A stretch of 64,000 bases of DNA from an uncultured Bacteroides sp. (GCF_963677685.1 NZ_OY782187.1:124001-188000); one strand, 5' to 3'. Counted from the first letter of the stretch, positions 44,024-53,787 are shown. Translations and numbers: made by a program. The notes: generated from the letters alone by a model not told the origin.

Positions 44024-45085
44024 TTATAGTCCCATACACTCTCGATAGAAGTCGAACATCTCAAAAATATCATCCTTATTGGCTGTCTGATTGATACTTA
44101 CGTCGCCTATTTCTTTTAAGAGAGTAAAGTTGATGATTCCGGCTGTATTTTTCTTATCGTGCAGCATGTATTCGTATAAGCGCTCGTACTTTTTACAATC
44201 AAAGCTGAAAATGCCATAGTTATCTTTGATAAATTGAATGGTTTGACGCATTTTATCTCGAGGAAACCCTGTCTTCACATGCGAAAGATAGAGTTCGCAT
44301 ACGATGCCCCAGGCTACTGCATATCCGTGGAGGATGTGGCGGTTTTCTGCTAAGGCAAGGCTTTCAAAAGCGTGTCCCACTGTATGTCCGAGGTTGAGTG
44401 CCTTGCGTATGCCATGCTCAAAAGGATCTTGCAGCACAATACCTTCTTTAACCTGAACGGATTCTCCAACCAGTTGACTGAGACGATTGTAGTCTATCTT
44501 TTCGGTATTGAAAGAGAGTAGCTCTACCCAATGGGCATTGGTGCTGATAAGACCATGCTTTAACATTTCGGCATATCCAGAGAAGAAGTTAGATGCATCT
44601 AAACTACGTAAGAAATTGGTCTCAATGAGAACACTACTTGCCGGGGCAAATGCACCTATTTCATTTTTTAATCCGTTGAAGTTGATTCCTGTTTTTCCTC
44701 CTACGGAAGCGTCCACCATTGCTAAAAGAGTAGTAGGAATGTTGATATAAGCAATGCCACGTTTAAATGTAGCGGCAGCAAAACCTCCAAGGTCTGTTAT
44801 CATGCCTCCTCCAAGGTTTAGCAGAAGTGAATGACGACTGGCGCCTTTCTCGCTCAAAGCTTGCCACACAAAGGCCAAAGTTTCCAGCGTTTTATGAGTG
44901 TCTTCGGCACCAATGGTTATTTCAATGGCATTTTTGATTACTGGAATGTTTTTGAGTGCAGGCATACATAAAGTAGTGGTATGTTCGTCTGTCAGGATGA
45001 ATAATTTATCGTGAGGACATTTTTGTATGGCAGCAGTGAGGTCATTTCCCGGATTTTTGCAGAGAATGATATCTTGTTTACTCAT
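44024..45085 (-). CDS. aroB: 3-dehydroquinate synthase
   Basis: Second enzyme of the shikimate pathway, converting DAHP to 3-dehydroquinate with NAD and a divalent metal. Motifs seen: GGGMITDLGGFAAATFKRGI (NAD loop), PTTLLAMVDASVGGKTGIN, and the zinc ligands in LNLGHTVGHAFE and LHGYAVAWGI. Length 353 is normal. The minus-strand gene precedes the tRNA-Pro gene, and it has its own promoter upstream, divergent from the small membrane-protein gene. Confidence 0.96.
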   Translation of the reverse strand: MSKQDIILCKNPGNDLTAAIQKCPHDKLFILTDEHTTTLCMPALKNIPVIKNAIEITIGAEDTHKTLETLAFVWQALSEKGASRHSLLLNLGGGMITDLGGFAAATFKRGIAYINIPTTLLAMVDASVGGKTGINFNGLKNEIGAFAPASSVLIETNFLRSLDASNFFSGYAEMLKHGLISTNAHWVELLSFNTEKIDYNRLSQLVGESVQVKEGIVLQDPFEHGIRKALNLGHTVGHAFESLALAENRHILHGYAVAWGIVCELYLSHVKTGFPRDKMRQTIQFIKDNYGIFSFDCKKYERLYEYMLHDKKNTAGIINFTLLKEIGDVSINQTANKDDIFEMFDFYRECMGL

Positions 45086-45110
45086 AATGGATCATTATTT
45101 CTTAATTCAC

Positions 45111-45118
45111 AAAGATAA
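45111..45118 (-). promoter_or_regulatory. -7 box for aroB
   Basis: Minus-strand TATCTTTG fits TAnnTTTG, 25 nt before the aroB ATG. Confidence 0.6.
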
Positions 45119-45212
45119 AGCTTATGTCGTAAAACTTAAAGTCGAGGGCTTAAAAAAATGAAACATCCTCTTATTTAATGAACAAATTATCTGTATTTAT
45201 CAGCAAATGAGG

Positions 45213-45220
45213 TACTTTTG
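45213..45220 (+). promoter_or_regulatory. -7 box for the small membrane protein gene
   Basis: TACTTTTG fits TAnnTTTG, 25 nt before ATG 45246. Confidence 0.55.
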
Positions 45221-45245
45221 TCTAAACACACTTAATTAGAAAATT

Positions 45246-45650
45246 ATGAAAGCAATGTTACCTATTTTTTGTCGCCCGCTGGGATATGTCATTTTAGTAT
45301 TTTCTTTATTTATTCCTTTTTTCTTGGTTATGCAAGGAATTGTTACTGACAGTAACCTGCTCTTTTACAAAGAATGTACCAAATTATTGATGATGTTGGG
45401 GGCATTGATGATTCTTATGGCTTTAAGTAAAAATGAGTCGAAAGAGACAGAACACATTAGAGTGGATGCTATGCGTTATGCCGTATATTTCACTTTTCTT
45501 TTTCTTTTCGGTGGTATGCTCTATCGAGTAGCGAAAGGAGATCTGTTGTCTGTCGATACTTCTTCTTTTCTTATCTTCTTAATAACAAATGTGATTTGCC
45601 TTGAATATGGAATGAAAAAATCCACTGTAAATAAAATATTTAAAAAATAA
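45246..45650 (+). CDS. Small membrane protein of unknown function
   Basis: 134 residues with four predicted transmembrane helices (about 13-32, 45-60, 78-95 and 100-118), short loops and a basic C-terminus. The pattern FLVMQGIVTDSNLLFYKECTKLLMMLGALM suggests a conserved family in Bacteroides, but no function is known to me. It is divergent from aroB and 71 nt before the ATG used for the outer-membrane receptor gene. Confidence 0.75.
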   Translation: MKAMLPIFCRPLGYVILVFSLFIPFFLVMQGIVTDSNLLFYKECTKLLMMLGALMILMALSKNESKETEHIRVDAMRYAVYFTFLFLFGGMLYRVAKGDLLSVDTSSFLIFLITNVICLEYGMKKSTVNKIFKK

Positions 45651-45721
45651 CGTCAGTGGGTTAAACCTTTTATATTATGACTCGTCAAAGGATGAGTTGT
45701 TATCATTCATATAGACAGACT

Positions 45722-48556
45722 ATGAAAAGAATCATCCTTGGGACTCTGTTATTATTGCTAAGCGTTGTCCCTGCTTTAGCAGAGAATAAAAATATCGTAG
45801 TATCGGGAAAGGTTATTGAAGCAGATAGTAAAGAACCGATAGAACAGGCTACTATTCGTTTGTTGTCTTTGCCAGATAGTACTTATGTCACCGGAGCGGC
45901 GACGGTCTCTAAAGGGACCTTTACTCTTCCGAGTGTAAAATCTGGAAAGTATGTCTTAATGGTTTCTTATATTGGTTTCCGTACTAAAGATATTCCTTTA
46001 CAACTTTCAACTTCTAGCCCAGTTAAAAATATCGGCACTATTGCTTTGAACACCAATTCCATTCTTTTAAAAGAAGCAGTTGTTACTGCTGAGGCTCCTC
46101 AGGTAACGGTATCGGAAGATACTTTAGTTTATAACTCTTCTGCCTATAGAGTGCCACAAGGGGCCATGCTTGAGGAATTAATTAAAAAACTTCCTGGAGC
46201 TCAGGTTGCGGAGGATGGTACAATCACAATTAATGGGAAACAGATCAAAAAGATTATGGTCAATGGTAAGGAATTCTTTTCTCAGGATCCTAAGGTGGCC
46301 ATGAAAAATTTGCCTGTTGAGATGATTGATAAGGTGAAATCTTATGATAAGAAATCTGACTTGGCTCGTATTACCGGTATTGATGATGGAGAAGAAGAGG
46401 CTGTTCTTGATTTAAGTGTAAAGAAGGGGATGAATCAGGGATGGTTTGGCAATTTAGACCTTGGATATGGGAATAAAGAGCGCTATACAGGAAAAACAAT
46501 GCTGAATCGTTTTACTGACGGAGATCAATTCAGCTTGATTGGTAATGTGAATAATGTCAATAATCAGGGCTTTCCCGGTGGAGGAGGATTTCGATGGGGG
46601 GGCAGATCAAATAATGGGGTCAATGCTGTTAAAACGACTGGTGCAAATTTTGCAACGGCTAGAGAAAAACTTGAATTAGGAGGGAGTATAAATTATTCAC
46701 ACTCTGATAGGAATGTACAAACTTCCAGTCAATCGGAGACTTTCTTGCAAAGTGGTTCTTCTTTCTCTAAATCTCTTAATGCTCAGATGAACAAGTCGGA
46801 AACGGTGAATGCAGATTTTCGTATGGAATGGAAACCTGATACTTTGACGAATATCATTTTTCGCCCTTCTTTTTCGTATAGTTCTAATAATAATATAAAC
46901 GGCTCTCAATCATTGATTTCTAATAACGATAATTTATTTCAGTATGCGCTCGATTCTTTATTTTTTACTCAGTCTATAGAAGAAGATACAGCATTGGTCA
47001 ATTATAATTTCCGTACGGTTAACAATTCTAGCGATAATGTCTCTACAGATGGGAATTTGCAGATTAACCGTAGGCTTAATAATAAGGGTAGGAATATTAC
47101 TTTGAGAATGTCGTATGGTTATAGTAATGATGATTCTAATCAGGAGTCTTATTCAAAAGTACGTTATTTTAAAGCGGACTCTCTGTCGTTGCAGAATCAG
47201 TATATTGATAACATGAATACAGGGTATAATTATCGCATTCAGGCAACGTATAGCGAGCCTATTTTTACAAAGCGATTTTTGCAGTTCAGGTATAGTTATC
47301 AACATCGATTCCAAAAAACGGATAAGAATACTTATGATTATACAGATCCAAATAATTATTTGAATAACCCGATTGATTCGTTGAGTAAGTTTTATGAGAA
47401 TACGTATGATACGCATGAGTTTAATATTTCGTTGAAAACGATTCGTGAAAAATATCAGTATAATATAGGTTTTAGTGTGCAACCTCAACGCTCCACAACT
47501 AGCTATGAGCAGGGGAGTATTCAGGTCGATACAACACGAGATGTGGTTAATTTCTCTCCGACTTTTGATTTTCGTTATCGCTTTAACAAACAAAGTCAGT
47601 TGCGCATTAATTATCGTGGGAGGACTTCTCAACCGAGTATGACTCAATTGCTTCCTATTACGGATGTTTCCGACCCTTTAAATATATCAAAAGGTAATCC
47701 TTCTCTAAAACCTTCGTATAGTAATAATTTTATGATGTTCTATAATGCATTTTTGCCCGAGAAGCAACAGGGGATTATGCTTCATCTTGGCTTTACAAAT
47801 ACTATTAATAGTGTAAGTAGTAAGGTGACTTATAATAAAGAAACGGGTGGTAAGATTACCCAGCCTGAGAATATAAATGGAAACTGGTCGGCAAGAGGAG
47901 GATTTGTGTTTAATACGCCGTTAAAGAATAAAAAGTTTTCGCTTGCTACTTTCTCGGATGCTTCCTATAATAATATGGTGAGTTTTACTAGTTTGTTTAA
48001 GGAGGATGCTGTGAAGAATACAACAAAAACGTTGAATTTGTCTGAACGACTCAATGGAAGCTATCGAAATGATTGGTTTGAGTTTGGGCTGAATAGTGGT
48101 ATTCAATATAACGTATCGAAGAATTCAATGCAAGCACAAGCAAATAGAGAAACGTTCGATTACTCTTTTGGTGCTAATACTAATGTTACATTGCCTTGGA
48201 GTATTACTTTCTCTACTGATGCCTCTTATAGTATGAGAGAGGGGTATGGATCCGGTCTGAATCGTAATGAACTTATCTGGAATGCACAGTTGGCTAAAAA
48301 TTTCCTGAAAAAAAAGCAGGCCACGATCAGTGTGCAAATTTTTGATATTTTGAAAGAACAAAGTAACTTATCTCGTAACATCACGGCTAGTATGCGAAGT
48401 GATACGGAGTATAATGCTATCAATAGTTATTTTATGGTTCACTTTGTTTATCGTTTAAGTGCTTTTGGGGGAAAAGGGAGAAGAATGGGACCTTTTGGCG
48501 GTCCTGGTGGAAGAGGACGATATAGAGGAAACCATAGACGAAGAGGTCCTTTCTGA
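45722..48556 (+). CDS. Outer-membrane beta-barrel protein, TonB-receptor type with carboxypeptidase-like N-domain
   Basis: 944-residue outer-membrane protein. Signal peptide (ending PALAEN), a carboxypeptidase-regulatory-like beta-sandwich (VSGKVIEADSKEPIEQATIRLL to YIGFRTKDIPLQL), a plug-like region (EELIKKLPGAQVAEDGTITINGKQIKKIMVNGKEFF) and then a long barrel of the OMP_b-brl_3 kind. The C-terminus is unusual: a Gly/Arg-rich tail (GGKGRRMGPFGGPGGRGRYRG) instead of a terminal aromatic. An upstream ATG at 45677 is in frame, but ATG 45722 begins the signal peptide. The ligand is not evident; no SusD partner is adjacent. Confidence 0.88.
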   Translation: MKRIILGTLLLLLSVVPALAENKNIVVSGKVIEADSKEPIEQATIRLLSLPDSTYVTGAATVSKGTFTLPSVKSGKYVLMVSYIGFRTKDIPLQLSTSSPVKNIGTIALNTNSILLKEAVVTAEAPQVTVSEDTLVYNSSAYRVPQGAMLEELIKKLPGAQVAEDGTITINGKQIKKIMVNGKEFFSQDPKVAMKNLPVEMIDKVKSYDKKSDLARITGIDDGEEEAVLDLSVKKGMNQGWFGNLDLGYGNKERYTGKTMLNRFTDGDQFSLIGNVNNVNNQGFPGGGGFRWGGRSNNGVNAVKTTGANFATAREKLELGGSINYSHSDRNVQTSSQSETFLQSGSSFSKSLNAQMNKSETVNADFRMEWKPDTLTNIIFRPSFSYSSNNNINGSQSLISNNDNLFQYALDSLFFTQSIEEDTALVNYNFRTVNNSSDNVSTDGNLQINRRLNNKGRNITLRMSYGYSNDDSNQESYSKVRYFKADSLSLQNQYIDNMNTGYNYRIQATYSEPIFTKRFLQFRYSYQHRFQKTDKNTYDYTDPNNYLNNPIDSLSKFYENTYDTHEFNISLKTIREKYQYNIGFSVQPQRSTTSYEQGSIQVDTTRDVVNFSPTFDFRYRFNKQSQLRINYRGRTSQPSMTQLLPITDVSDPLNISKGNPSLKPSYSNNFMMFYNAFLPEKQQGIMLHLGFTNTINSVSSKVTYNKETGGKITQPENINGNWSARGGFVFNTPLKNKKFSLATFSDASYNNMVSFTSLFKEDAVKNTTKTLNLSERLNGSYRNDWFEFGLNSGIQYNVSKNSMQAQANRETFDYSFGANTNVTLPWSITFSTDASYSMREGYGSGLNRNELIWNAQLAKNFLKKKQATISVQIFDILKEQSNLSRNITASMRSDTEYNAINSYFMVHFVYRLSAFGGKGRRMGPFGGPGGRGRYRGNHRRRGPF

Positions 48557-48603
48557 TGCTTTACCAGTTAATTATATAGCGTGCTCTGAGAGCCATTTCA
48601 TTG

Positions 48604-48641
48604 ATCCCGAACTAAGTATTACTTTGTTCGGGATTTCTTTT
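48604..48641 (+). terminator. Terminator after the beta-barrel gene
   Basis: ATCCCGAAC (48604-48612) pairs with GTTCGGGAT (48626-48634), followed by TTCTTTT. Confidence 0.75.
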
Positions 48642-48648
48642 CCTGGTT

Positions 48649-48679
48649 TTTGTTGCATTCGAAAATATTTGTACATTTG
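48649..48679 (+). promoter_or_regulatory. Full -33/-7 promoter of the cardiolipin synthase gene
   Basis: TTTG (48649-48652), 19-nt spacer, TACATTTG (48672-48679): exact match to the Bacteroidetes consensus; leader about 25 nt. Confidence 0.8.
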
Positions 48680-48708
48680 TTGTTCTTTATCATCAAAATC
48701 TTTATTGA

Positions 48709-50148
48709 ATGATTGATTGGACTTCTCTTGCTTCACAAGTAGTAGGAATTGCTTTTGATTTAATGTATTTCGGAGCAATAATCGGCACAATCATTGTGGT
48801 TATTCTTGATAATCGCAATCCTGTGAAGACGATGGCTTGGATCTTGATTTTGATGTTTCTGCCAGTAGTGGGACTGGTCTTTTATTTTTTCTTTGGTAGA
48901 AGTACTCGTAGGGAAAAAATGATAAGCAGGAAGAGCTATAATCGTTTGATGAAGAAGCCCATGGCTGAATATTTAGCGCAAGAAAATTGTGTGTTGCCTG
49001 CTGAATATGCTAGATTGTCGCAGTTGTTTAAGGAAATTAATCAAGCCCTGCCTTTTGAGGGAAACAAGGTTGATATCTATACTACCGGATATACTAAATT
49101 ACAGGCTCTTATTAGAGAGTTAAGTAAGGCTAAGCATCATATTCATATGGAATATTATATTTTTGAAGATGATCCCGTTGGGCGCTTAATACGAGATTTA
49201 CTAATAGATAAGGCTCGTAATGGAGTACAAGTTCGAGTGATATATGATGATGTAGGATGTTGGCATGTTCCCAATCGCTTTTTTGAGGGAATGAGAGATG
49301 CGGGTATAGAGGTGAGAGCTTTTTTAAAAGTGCGTTTCCCATTGTTTACCAGTAAGGTGAATTATCGGAATCACCGCAAGATTGTAGTGATTGACGGAGT
49401 GGTCGGTTTTGTTGGGGGAATGAATCTTGCTAAGAGATATTTACGCGGTTTCTCTTGGGGGATTTGGCGTGATACACATGTAATGATTGAGGGTAAAGCT
49501 GTTCATGGACTTCAAACAGCATTTTTGCTTGATTGGTATTTTGTAGATCGTACTTTGCTTTCAGCTTCTTGTTATTTTCCGAAAAAAGAATTCTTTGGAG
49601 AGGGATTAGCTCAAATCGTGACGAGTGATCCTATAGGTCCTTGGAAAGAGATTATGCAAGGATTGACAATGGCTATCATAGAGGCAAAAAAATATTTTTA
49701 TATGCAGACTCCATACTTTTTGCCCACCGAATCTATCTTAGCTGCAATGCAAACTGCTGCTTTAGCAGGGGTGGATGTTCGTTTGATGTTACCAAAACGT
49801 GGAGATAACCGTATCATCAGCCTGGCTTCTCGTTCTTATTTGGCAGATGTGTTAAGTGCTGGCGTAAAAGTTTATTTCTATAACAAAGGGTTTTTGCATT
49901 CCAAACTGATGGTATCTGATGATATGCTTTCTACGATAGGTTCTACTAATTTGGACTTTCGTAGTTTTGAACATAATTTTGAGGTGAATGCCTTTATGTA
50001 TGATGAGGGAACTGCTTTAAGATTGAAAGACATTTTTGTGCAAGATCAACGTGCTTGTTCTCAGGTATTTCTAAAGAATTGGAAAAAGCGCCCTTTACAT
50101 AAGAGAGCGCTAGAATCGTTTGTGCGTTTACTCGCTCCGCTTCTCTGA
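48709..50148 (+). CDS. cls: Cardiolipin synthase (phospholipase D family)
   Basis: 479-residue membrane enzyme that joins phosphatidylglycerol units into cardiolipin. Two N-terminal transmembrane helices (about 10-30 and 40-60) and two HKD catalytic motifs: His222-x-Lys224-x4-Asp229 in NHRKIVVIDG, and His397-x-Lys399-x4-Asp404 in HSKLMVSDD. Each is followed by the family's GG(M)N and GSTN(L)D elements. The 3' end overlaps the convergent rsmD by 21 nt. Confidence 0.94.
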   Translation: MIDWTSLASQVVGIAFDLMYFGAIIGTIIVVILDNRNPVKTMAWILILMFLPVVGLVFYFFFGRSTRREKMISRKSYNRLMKKPMAEYLAQENCVLPAEYARLSQLFKEINQALPFEGNKVDIYTTGYTKLQALIRELSKAKHHIHMEYYIFEDDPVGRLIRDLLIDKARNGVQVRVIYDDVGCWHVPNRFFEGMRDAGIEVRAFLKVRFPLFTSKVNYRNHRKIVVIDGVVGFVGGMNLAKRYLRGFSWGIWRDTHVMIEGKAVHGLQTAFLLDWYFVDRTLLSASCYFPKKEFFGEGLAQIVTSDPIGPWKEIMQGLTMAIIEAKKYFYMQTPYFLPTESILAAMQTAALAGVDVRLMLPKRGDNRIISLASRSYLADVLSAGVKVYFYNKGFLHSKLMVSDDMLSTIGSTNLDFRSFEHNFEVNAFMYDEGTALRLKDIFVQDQRACSQVFLKNWKKRPLHKRALESFVRLLAPLL

Positions 50149-50679
50149 TGAGAAAAAGGAGAAGTTCACACTGCCGTATACTCTGCGTTCTAAGAAATGG
50201 CTGTGGCTCTCGAAGTTATTCTTTTTACCATGTTCTAGTACCAGAATACCTTTTTCTTTGAGTAATTCATTTTTGAAAATTAGCTCAGGAATCGTTTCCA
50301 GTTGTTCTAGCGTATATGGAGGATCTGCAAATATTAGATCAAACTTTTCTTTTGTTCTATCAATAAACTTGAATACATCTCCTCGGATAGGCATGCATTT
50401 TGTTGTCTTTATTTCTTGTATTACCTTGTTGATGTAAGAGTAGTGTGCAGGATCCTTTTCTATGCTGACAACTCTGTCGCAACCTCTCGAAAGAAGTTCT
50501 AAACTAATGCTTCCTGTTCCAGCAAATAGGTCAAGAGCAGAAATACTATCTGTAAAATCGAAATAGTTGGATAATATGTTGAAAAGGCTTTCTTTTGCGA
50601 AATCAGTAGTAGGACGTGCCTTAAATGTAGGAGGGATTTCGAACCGTCTACCTTTGTAAATTCCGCTTATAATTCGCAT
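50128..50679 (-). CDS. rsmD: 16S rRNA (guanine(966)-N2)-methyltransferase
   Basis: 183-residue SAM-dependent methyltransferase of RsmD type. It has the N-terminal RIISGIYKGRRFEIP, the family's RPTTDFAKESLFNIL, the SAM motif LDLFAGTGSISLELLSRG, and the catalytic DPPY in LIFADPPYTLEQL. It overlaps the upstream DUF3822 gene by 13 nt on the same strand and the convergent cls gene by 21 nt. Confidence 0.93.
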   Translation of the reverse strand: MRIISGIYKGRRFEIPPTFKARPTTDFAKESLFNILSNYFDFTDSISALDLFAGTGSISLELLSRGCDRVVSIEKDPAHYSYINKVIQEIKTTKCMPIRGDVFKFIDRTKEKFDLIFADPPYTLEQLETIPELIFKNELLKEKGILVLEHGKKNNFESHSHFLERRVYGSVNFSFFSSEKRSE

Positions 50680-51467
50680 AATGTAAGTGTTTCAATGTTA
50701 GTAAAAGTACTTATTGGGATGATAAATACTTGTGAAATGAATGTTTTCAGTTCTTTAGTTAATTTCTCTTTATCACTAATTGTGCCCGTCAAATGAAGCT
50801 CATCTTTTTCTTGATCAAATTCCAGTTGCTTCCATAAATATAGCAAATAGTAAATACGATCTTCTGTAAATTTACACTCGTAGGAATTTACCAATAGCAA
50901 TCGACCTCGCTCGTAGCAATATACGTCCATATTACTAGGTTGGAAGCTAGCATATAATTTTCTACTGTTGCCTGCTCTGCTTTTGCTAGAGAGGTATTCG
51001 GACATAGGTGCTACTTGAGAATAAAATTTTGCTTCCGGATATTGTTCTGTAAGAAATTGGTGTGTACTTTTATCTATACCAAATATAACAACAATATTGT
51101 TCTTTTTGAGAACATTGTAGAGTATTGTTTCATTCCCTTTTTGGGGATGGTTATGATGAAAAATTGTTTCTATTTGTTCTTCTTCAAACAATTCCAATGG
51201 AACCATGGTGAATCGTTTATCTTTCATCACAATGTTTACCCGTTTGTATGGGTGATTGGGAATCTCTGATGTACGGAAAAATTGCTTAAGATTGGCTGTT
51301 AAAGATAATGTTGGATCTATGGCATGATTACTATAGTAAGTCTCTCCTTCGTGTAATGGATTGTATACGGAAAAAGAAAATCCATCCGTACTAAGACGGA
51401 TGGATAGTGTATATTGGTCCGATTTGTTGAAATCGATATTTTCTATAGCAGTAGCTCTTTCGGGCAT
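50667..51467 (-). CDS. DUF3822-family protein
   Basis: 266-residue cytoplasmic protein of the DUF3822 family, whose fold is related to actin-like/ASKHA proteins but whose function is not known. Features include the N-terminal YTLSIRLSTDGFSFSVYNP and a central acidic HNHPQKGNETILYNVL segment. It lies directly upstream of rsmD with overlapping ends, a conserved pairing in Bacteroidales; 13 nt separate it from the next upstream gene. Confidence 0.85.
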   Translation of the reverse strand: MPERATAIENIDFNKSDQYTLSIRLSTDGFSFSVYNPLHEGETYYSNHAIDPTLSLTANLKQFFRTSEIPNHPYKRVNIVMKDKRFTMVPLELFEEEQIETIFHHNHPQKGNETILYNVLKKNNIVVIFGIDKSTHQFLTEQYPEAKFYSQVAPMSEYLSSKSRAGNSRKLYASFQPSNMDVYCYERGRLLLVNSYECKFTEDRIYYLLYLWKQLEFDQEKDELHLTGTISDKEKLTKELKTFISQVFIIPISTFTNIETLTLCEL

Positions 51468-51480
51468 AATTTATTGGTTA

Positions 51481-52167
51481 TTATTCCCAGTTACCTGCAT
51501 TATTGTTTGGTGTATCAAGAGATCCTACCATCAAACCAGGATATTTTCCTAATTGAATTTGTTTATCTTTTAGGTTGACGATTTCTTGTTCATCAAGACC
51601 TTGTAAGAATGAATCGTAAGGAGCTTTGACTTCAAGAAGATGAATAGGAGCACCTGATTTTGTACTATCGCTCTTAGTAGCCATTTCGAATTTAGCACCT
51701 TTCCCGAAAGGAATATATCTTAAAGAGTCTGCATTGAAATCTTTTTTGAAGATGGTATCTATAACTGCAACCCACATTGTATCACGCTTGAAATGTTCAA
51801 GTCCTGCTGATTTAACTTTTGACCAATTTTTGGTCTTTTGGGCTTTGTTGATAATCGCCATTGCTTTTTTCTCAGTCATTCCATTTTCAAGCTGCTTTTC
51901 AGAAAGAATTCCTTCTTTCATGATGAAAGGGATTTTTTGGGTCTTTACAAAGTCTATCAACGTATCAAAGCTTGCTGTATATTTACCTTCGTGACGCATA
52001 CGGAATTCCTGCTGTGCTTTACGGATGTCCATCAGGCGTGCTATCACTTGTTTTTCTCTGTGTTTTTGTTCTTTTTCGAATTTAATCGGACCCATGATGC
52101 TAGCATAGCAGATGTACACCAGTGCACATACACAAAGGCCTAATAAGGTATTAATTACAGCTTTCAT
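51481..52167 (-). CDS. Membrane-anchored protein of unknown function
   Basis: 228 residues with one N-terminal transmembrane helix (about 5-25) followed by ARLMDIRKAQQEFRMRHEGKYTASFDTL. This pattern of membrane helix plus amphipathic helix and a Gly-Lys-Tyr turn resembles type IV pilin-like or secretin-associated pseudopilins, but no cleavage motif is seen. The C-terminal part is charged and ends NNNAGNWE. First gene of the three-gene run with the DUF3822 gene and rsmD. Function unknown; conserved in Bacteroides by impression only. Confidence 0.75.
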   Translation of the reverse strand: MKAVINTLLGLCVCALVYICYASIMGPIKFEKEQKHREKQVIARLMDIRKAQQEFRMRHEGKYTASFDTLIDFVKTQKIPFIMKEGILSEKQLENGMTEKKAMAIINKAQKTKNWSKVKSAGLEHFKRDTMWVAVIDTIFKKDFNADSLRYIPFGKGAKFEMATKSDSTKSGAPIHLLEVKAPYDSFLQGLDEQEIVNLKDKQIQLGKYPGLMVGSLDTPNNNAGNWE

Positions 52168-52202
52168 GATAAATGTATTTTTTTTAGTTTATATTCGTAG
52201 CA

Positions 52203-52210
52203 CAAAAATA
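52203..52210 (-). promoter_or_regulatory. -7 box for the three-gene run ending in rsmD
   Basis: Minus-strand TATTTTTG fits TAnnTTTG, 35 nt before the first ATG. Confidence 0.5.
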
Positions 52211-52262
52211 AAATAAATAAATCTAATAACCCATATTTCAGGGAACTTTTTATTGTAATGCA

Positions 52263-53681
52263 ATGATAAATAACTATTTAGAAAGACAAATTAAGGAAAG
52301 TTTTCCTTATGAGCTTACTTCAGAGCAAAATGAGGCTGTTCATGCGCTGACGGAATTTATGCTTTCCACTTTGAATGATACGGCTTTCGTGCTTAGAGGA
52401 TATGCCGGAACAGGTAAAACATCTCTTGTTGGAGCATTGGTTCGTACGATGGATGCATTACAACAAAAGGCTGTGCTTCTTGCTCCTACTGGTAGAGCAG
52501 CTAAGGTCTTTTCTGCTTATTCGGGGCATCCTGCTTTTACGATCCATAAAAAAATATATAGACAACGTTCGTTCTCTAACGAACTGAGTAATTTCTCCTT
52601 GAATGATAATTTGAATACTCATACTTTGTTTATAGTGGATGAAGCATCGATGATTTCTAATGAAGGACTTTCGGGAGCAATGTTTGGTACTGGTCGTTTG
52701 TTGGATGATTTAGTACATTTTGTTTATTCAGGTACGGGATGTCGTTTATTACTGATGGGGGATACGGCTCAGCTGCCTCCTGTAGGGGAGGACGAAGGAC
52801 CGGCTCTCTCAAAAGATGCTATTAAAGGTTATGGTTTGGAGGTTTGCGAGGCTGATCTAACACAAGTGGTTCGGCAAACGCAAGATTCGGGGATATTGTA
52901 TAACGCCACTCGCTTGAGGCATTTACTTTTCGAAGAAAATTGGGCTGCATTACCAAAAGTGAAGTTGAATGGCTTCGCTGATATTTGTGCGGTGAGAGGG
53001 GATGAACTGATTGAAATCTTGTCTGGCTGCTATGATCGTGATGGGATGGAGGAAACAATGGTGGTTTGTCGCTCTAATAAACGGGCAAATATTTATAATA
53101 AGGGAATACGTAATTCTATTCTTTATCGTGAAGATGAACTGAATGCTGGAGATTATTTAATGGTGGCGAAGAATAATTATTATTGGACTGCTGAATATCA
53201 GGAAATGGATTTTATTGCGAACGGAGAAGTGGCTAAGGTACGGAGGGTGAGAAGAACGAGTGAGTTTTATGGTTTTCGCTTTGCGCAAGTGGAACTCGTT
53301 TTTCCTGATTATGATGATTTTGAAATAGAGGTAAATATGTTGTTGGATACGCTGCATACGGATTCTCCTGCTCTCACTAAAACGGATAATGATCGTTTGT
53401 TTTATGCCGTACTTGAGGACTATGCGGATGTGACATTGAAATCGGAGAGGATGAAGAAAATGAAAGTAGATCCGTATTATAATGCTTTGCAGGTGAAGTA
53501 TGCGTATGCAATTACTTGTCATAAAGCGCAGGGAGGGCAGTGGCGAAATGTTTTTTTAGATCAGGGTTATGTTTCTGAAGAAAGACTTACATCTGATTAT
53601 TTTAGGTGGCTATATACTGCATTTACTCGTGCAACGGGAACGCTGTATTTAGTGAATTTTCCAAAAGATCAAATTGAATAA
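52263..53681 (+). CDS. RecD-like superfamily 1 helicase/ATPase
   Basis: 472-residue DNA-dependent ATPase of the RecD2/exonuclease V-alpha type. Walker A GYAGTGKTS (46-54), Walker B in FIVDEASM at about 124, motif III LLMGDTAQLPPVGEDEGPAL, and the C-terminal UvrD-like motif ITCHKAQGGQW at about 417 with YTAFTRAT near the end. It lacks the long N-terminal region of RecD2, so it is a short stand-alone form, common in Bacteroidetes. It is monocistronic and convergent with alaS, sharing a terminator. Confidence 0.88.
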   Translation: MINNYLERQIKESFPYELTSEQNEAVHALTEFMLSTLNDTAFVLRGYAGTGKTSLVGALVRTMDALQQKAVLLAPTGRAAKVFSAYSGHPAFTIHKKIYRQRSFSNELSNFSLNDNLNTHTLFIVDEASMISNEGLSGAMFGTGRLLDDLVHFVYSGTGCRLLLMGDTAQLPPVGEDEGPALSKDAIKGYGLEVCEADLTQVVRQTQDSGILYNATRLRHLLFEENWAALPKVKLNGFADICAVRGDELIEILSGCYDRDGMEETMVVCRSNKRANIYNKGIRNSILYREDELNAGDYLMVAKNNYYWTAEYQEMDFIANGEVAKVRRVRRTSEFYGFRFAQVELVFPDYDDFEIEVNMLLDTLHTDSPALTKTDNDRLFYAVLEDYADVTLKSERMKKMKVDPYYNALQVKYAYAITCHKAQGGQWRNVFLDQGYVSEERLTSDYFRWLYTAFTRATGTLYLVNFPKDQIE

Positions 53682-53738
53682 AGAAATATAGTGTTTGTTA
53701 AATTAGGGTAGATGTAATTTAGATTGAGTGGAAAAAAC

Positions 53739-53770
53739 AAAAGAGGGTGCCAATTGACATCCTCTTTTTA
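53739..53770. terminator. Bidirectional terminator between the helicase gene and alaS
   Basis: AAAAGAGGGTG (53739-53749) pairs with CATCCTCTTTT (53758-53768), one G-T pair, A-run and T-run on either side. Confidence 0.8.
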
Positions 53771-53787
53771 CTTATTTATTGTGATCG

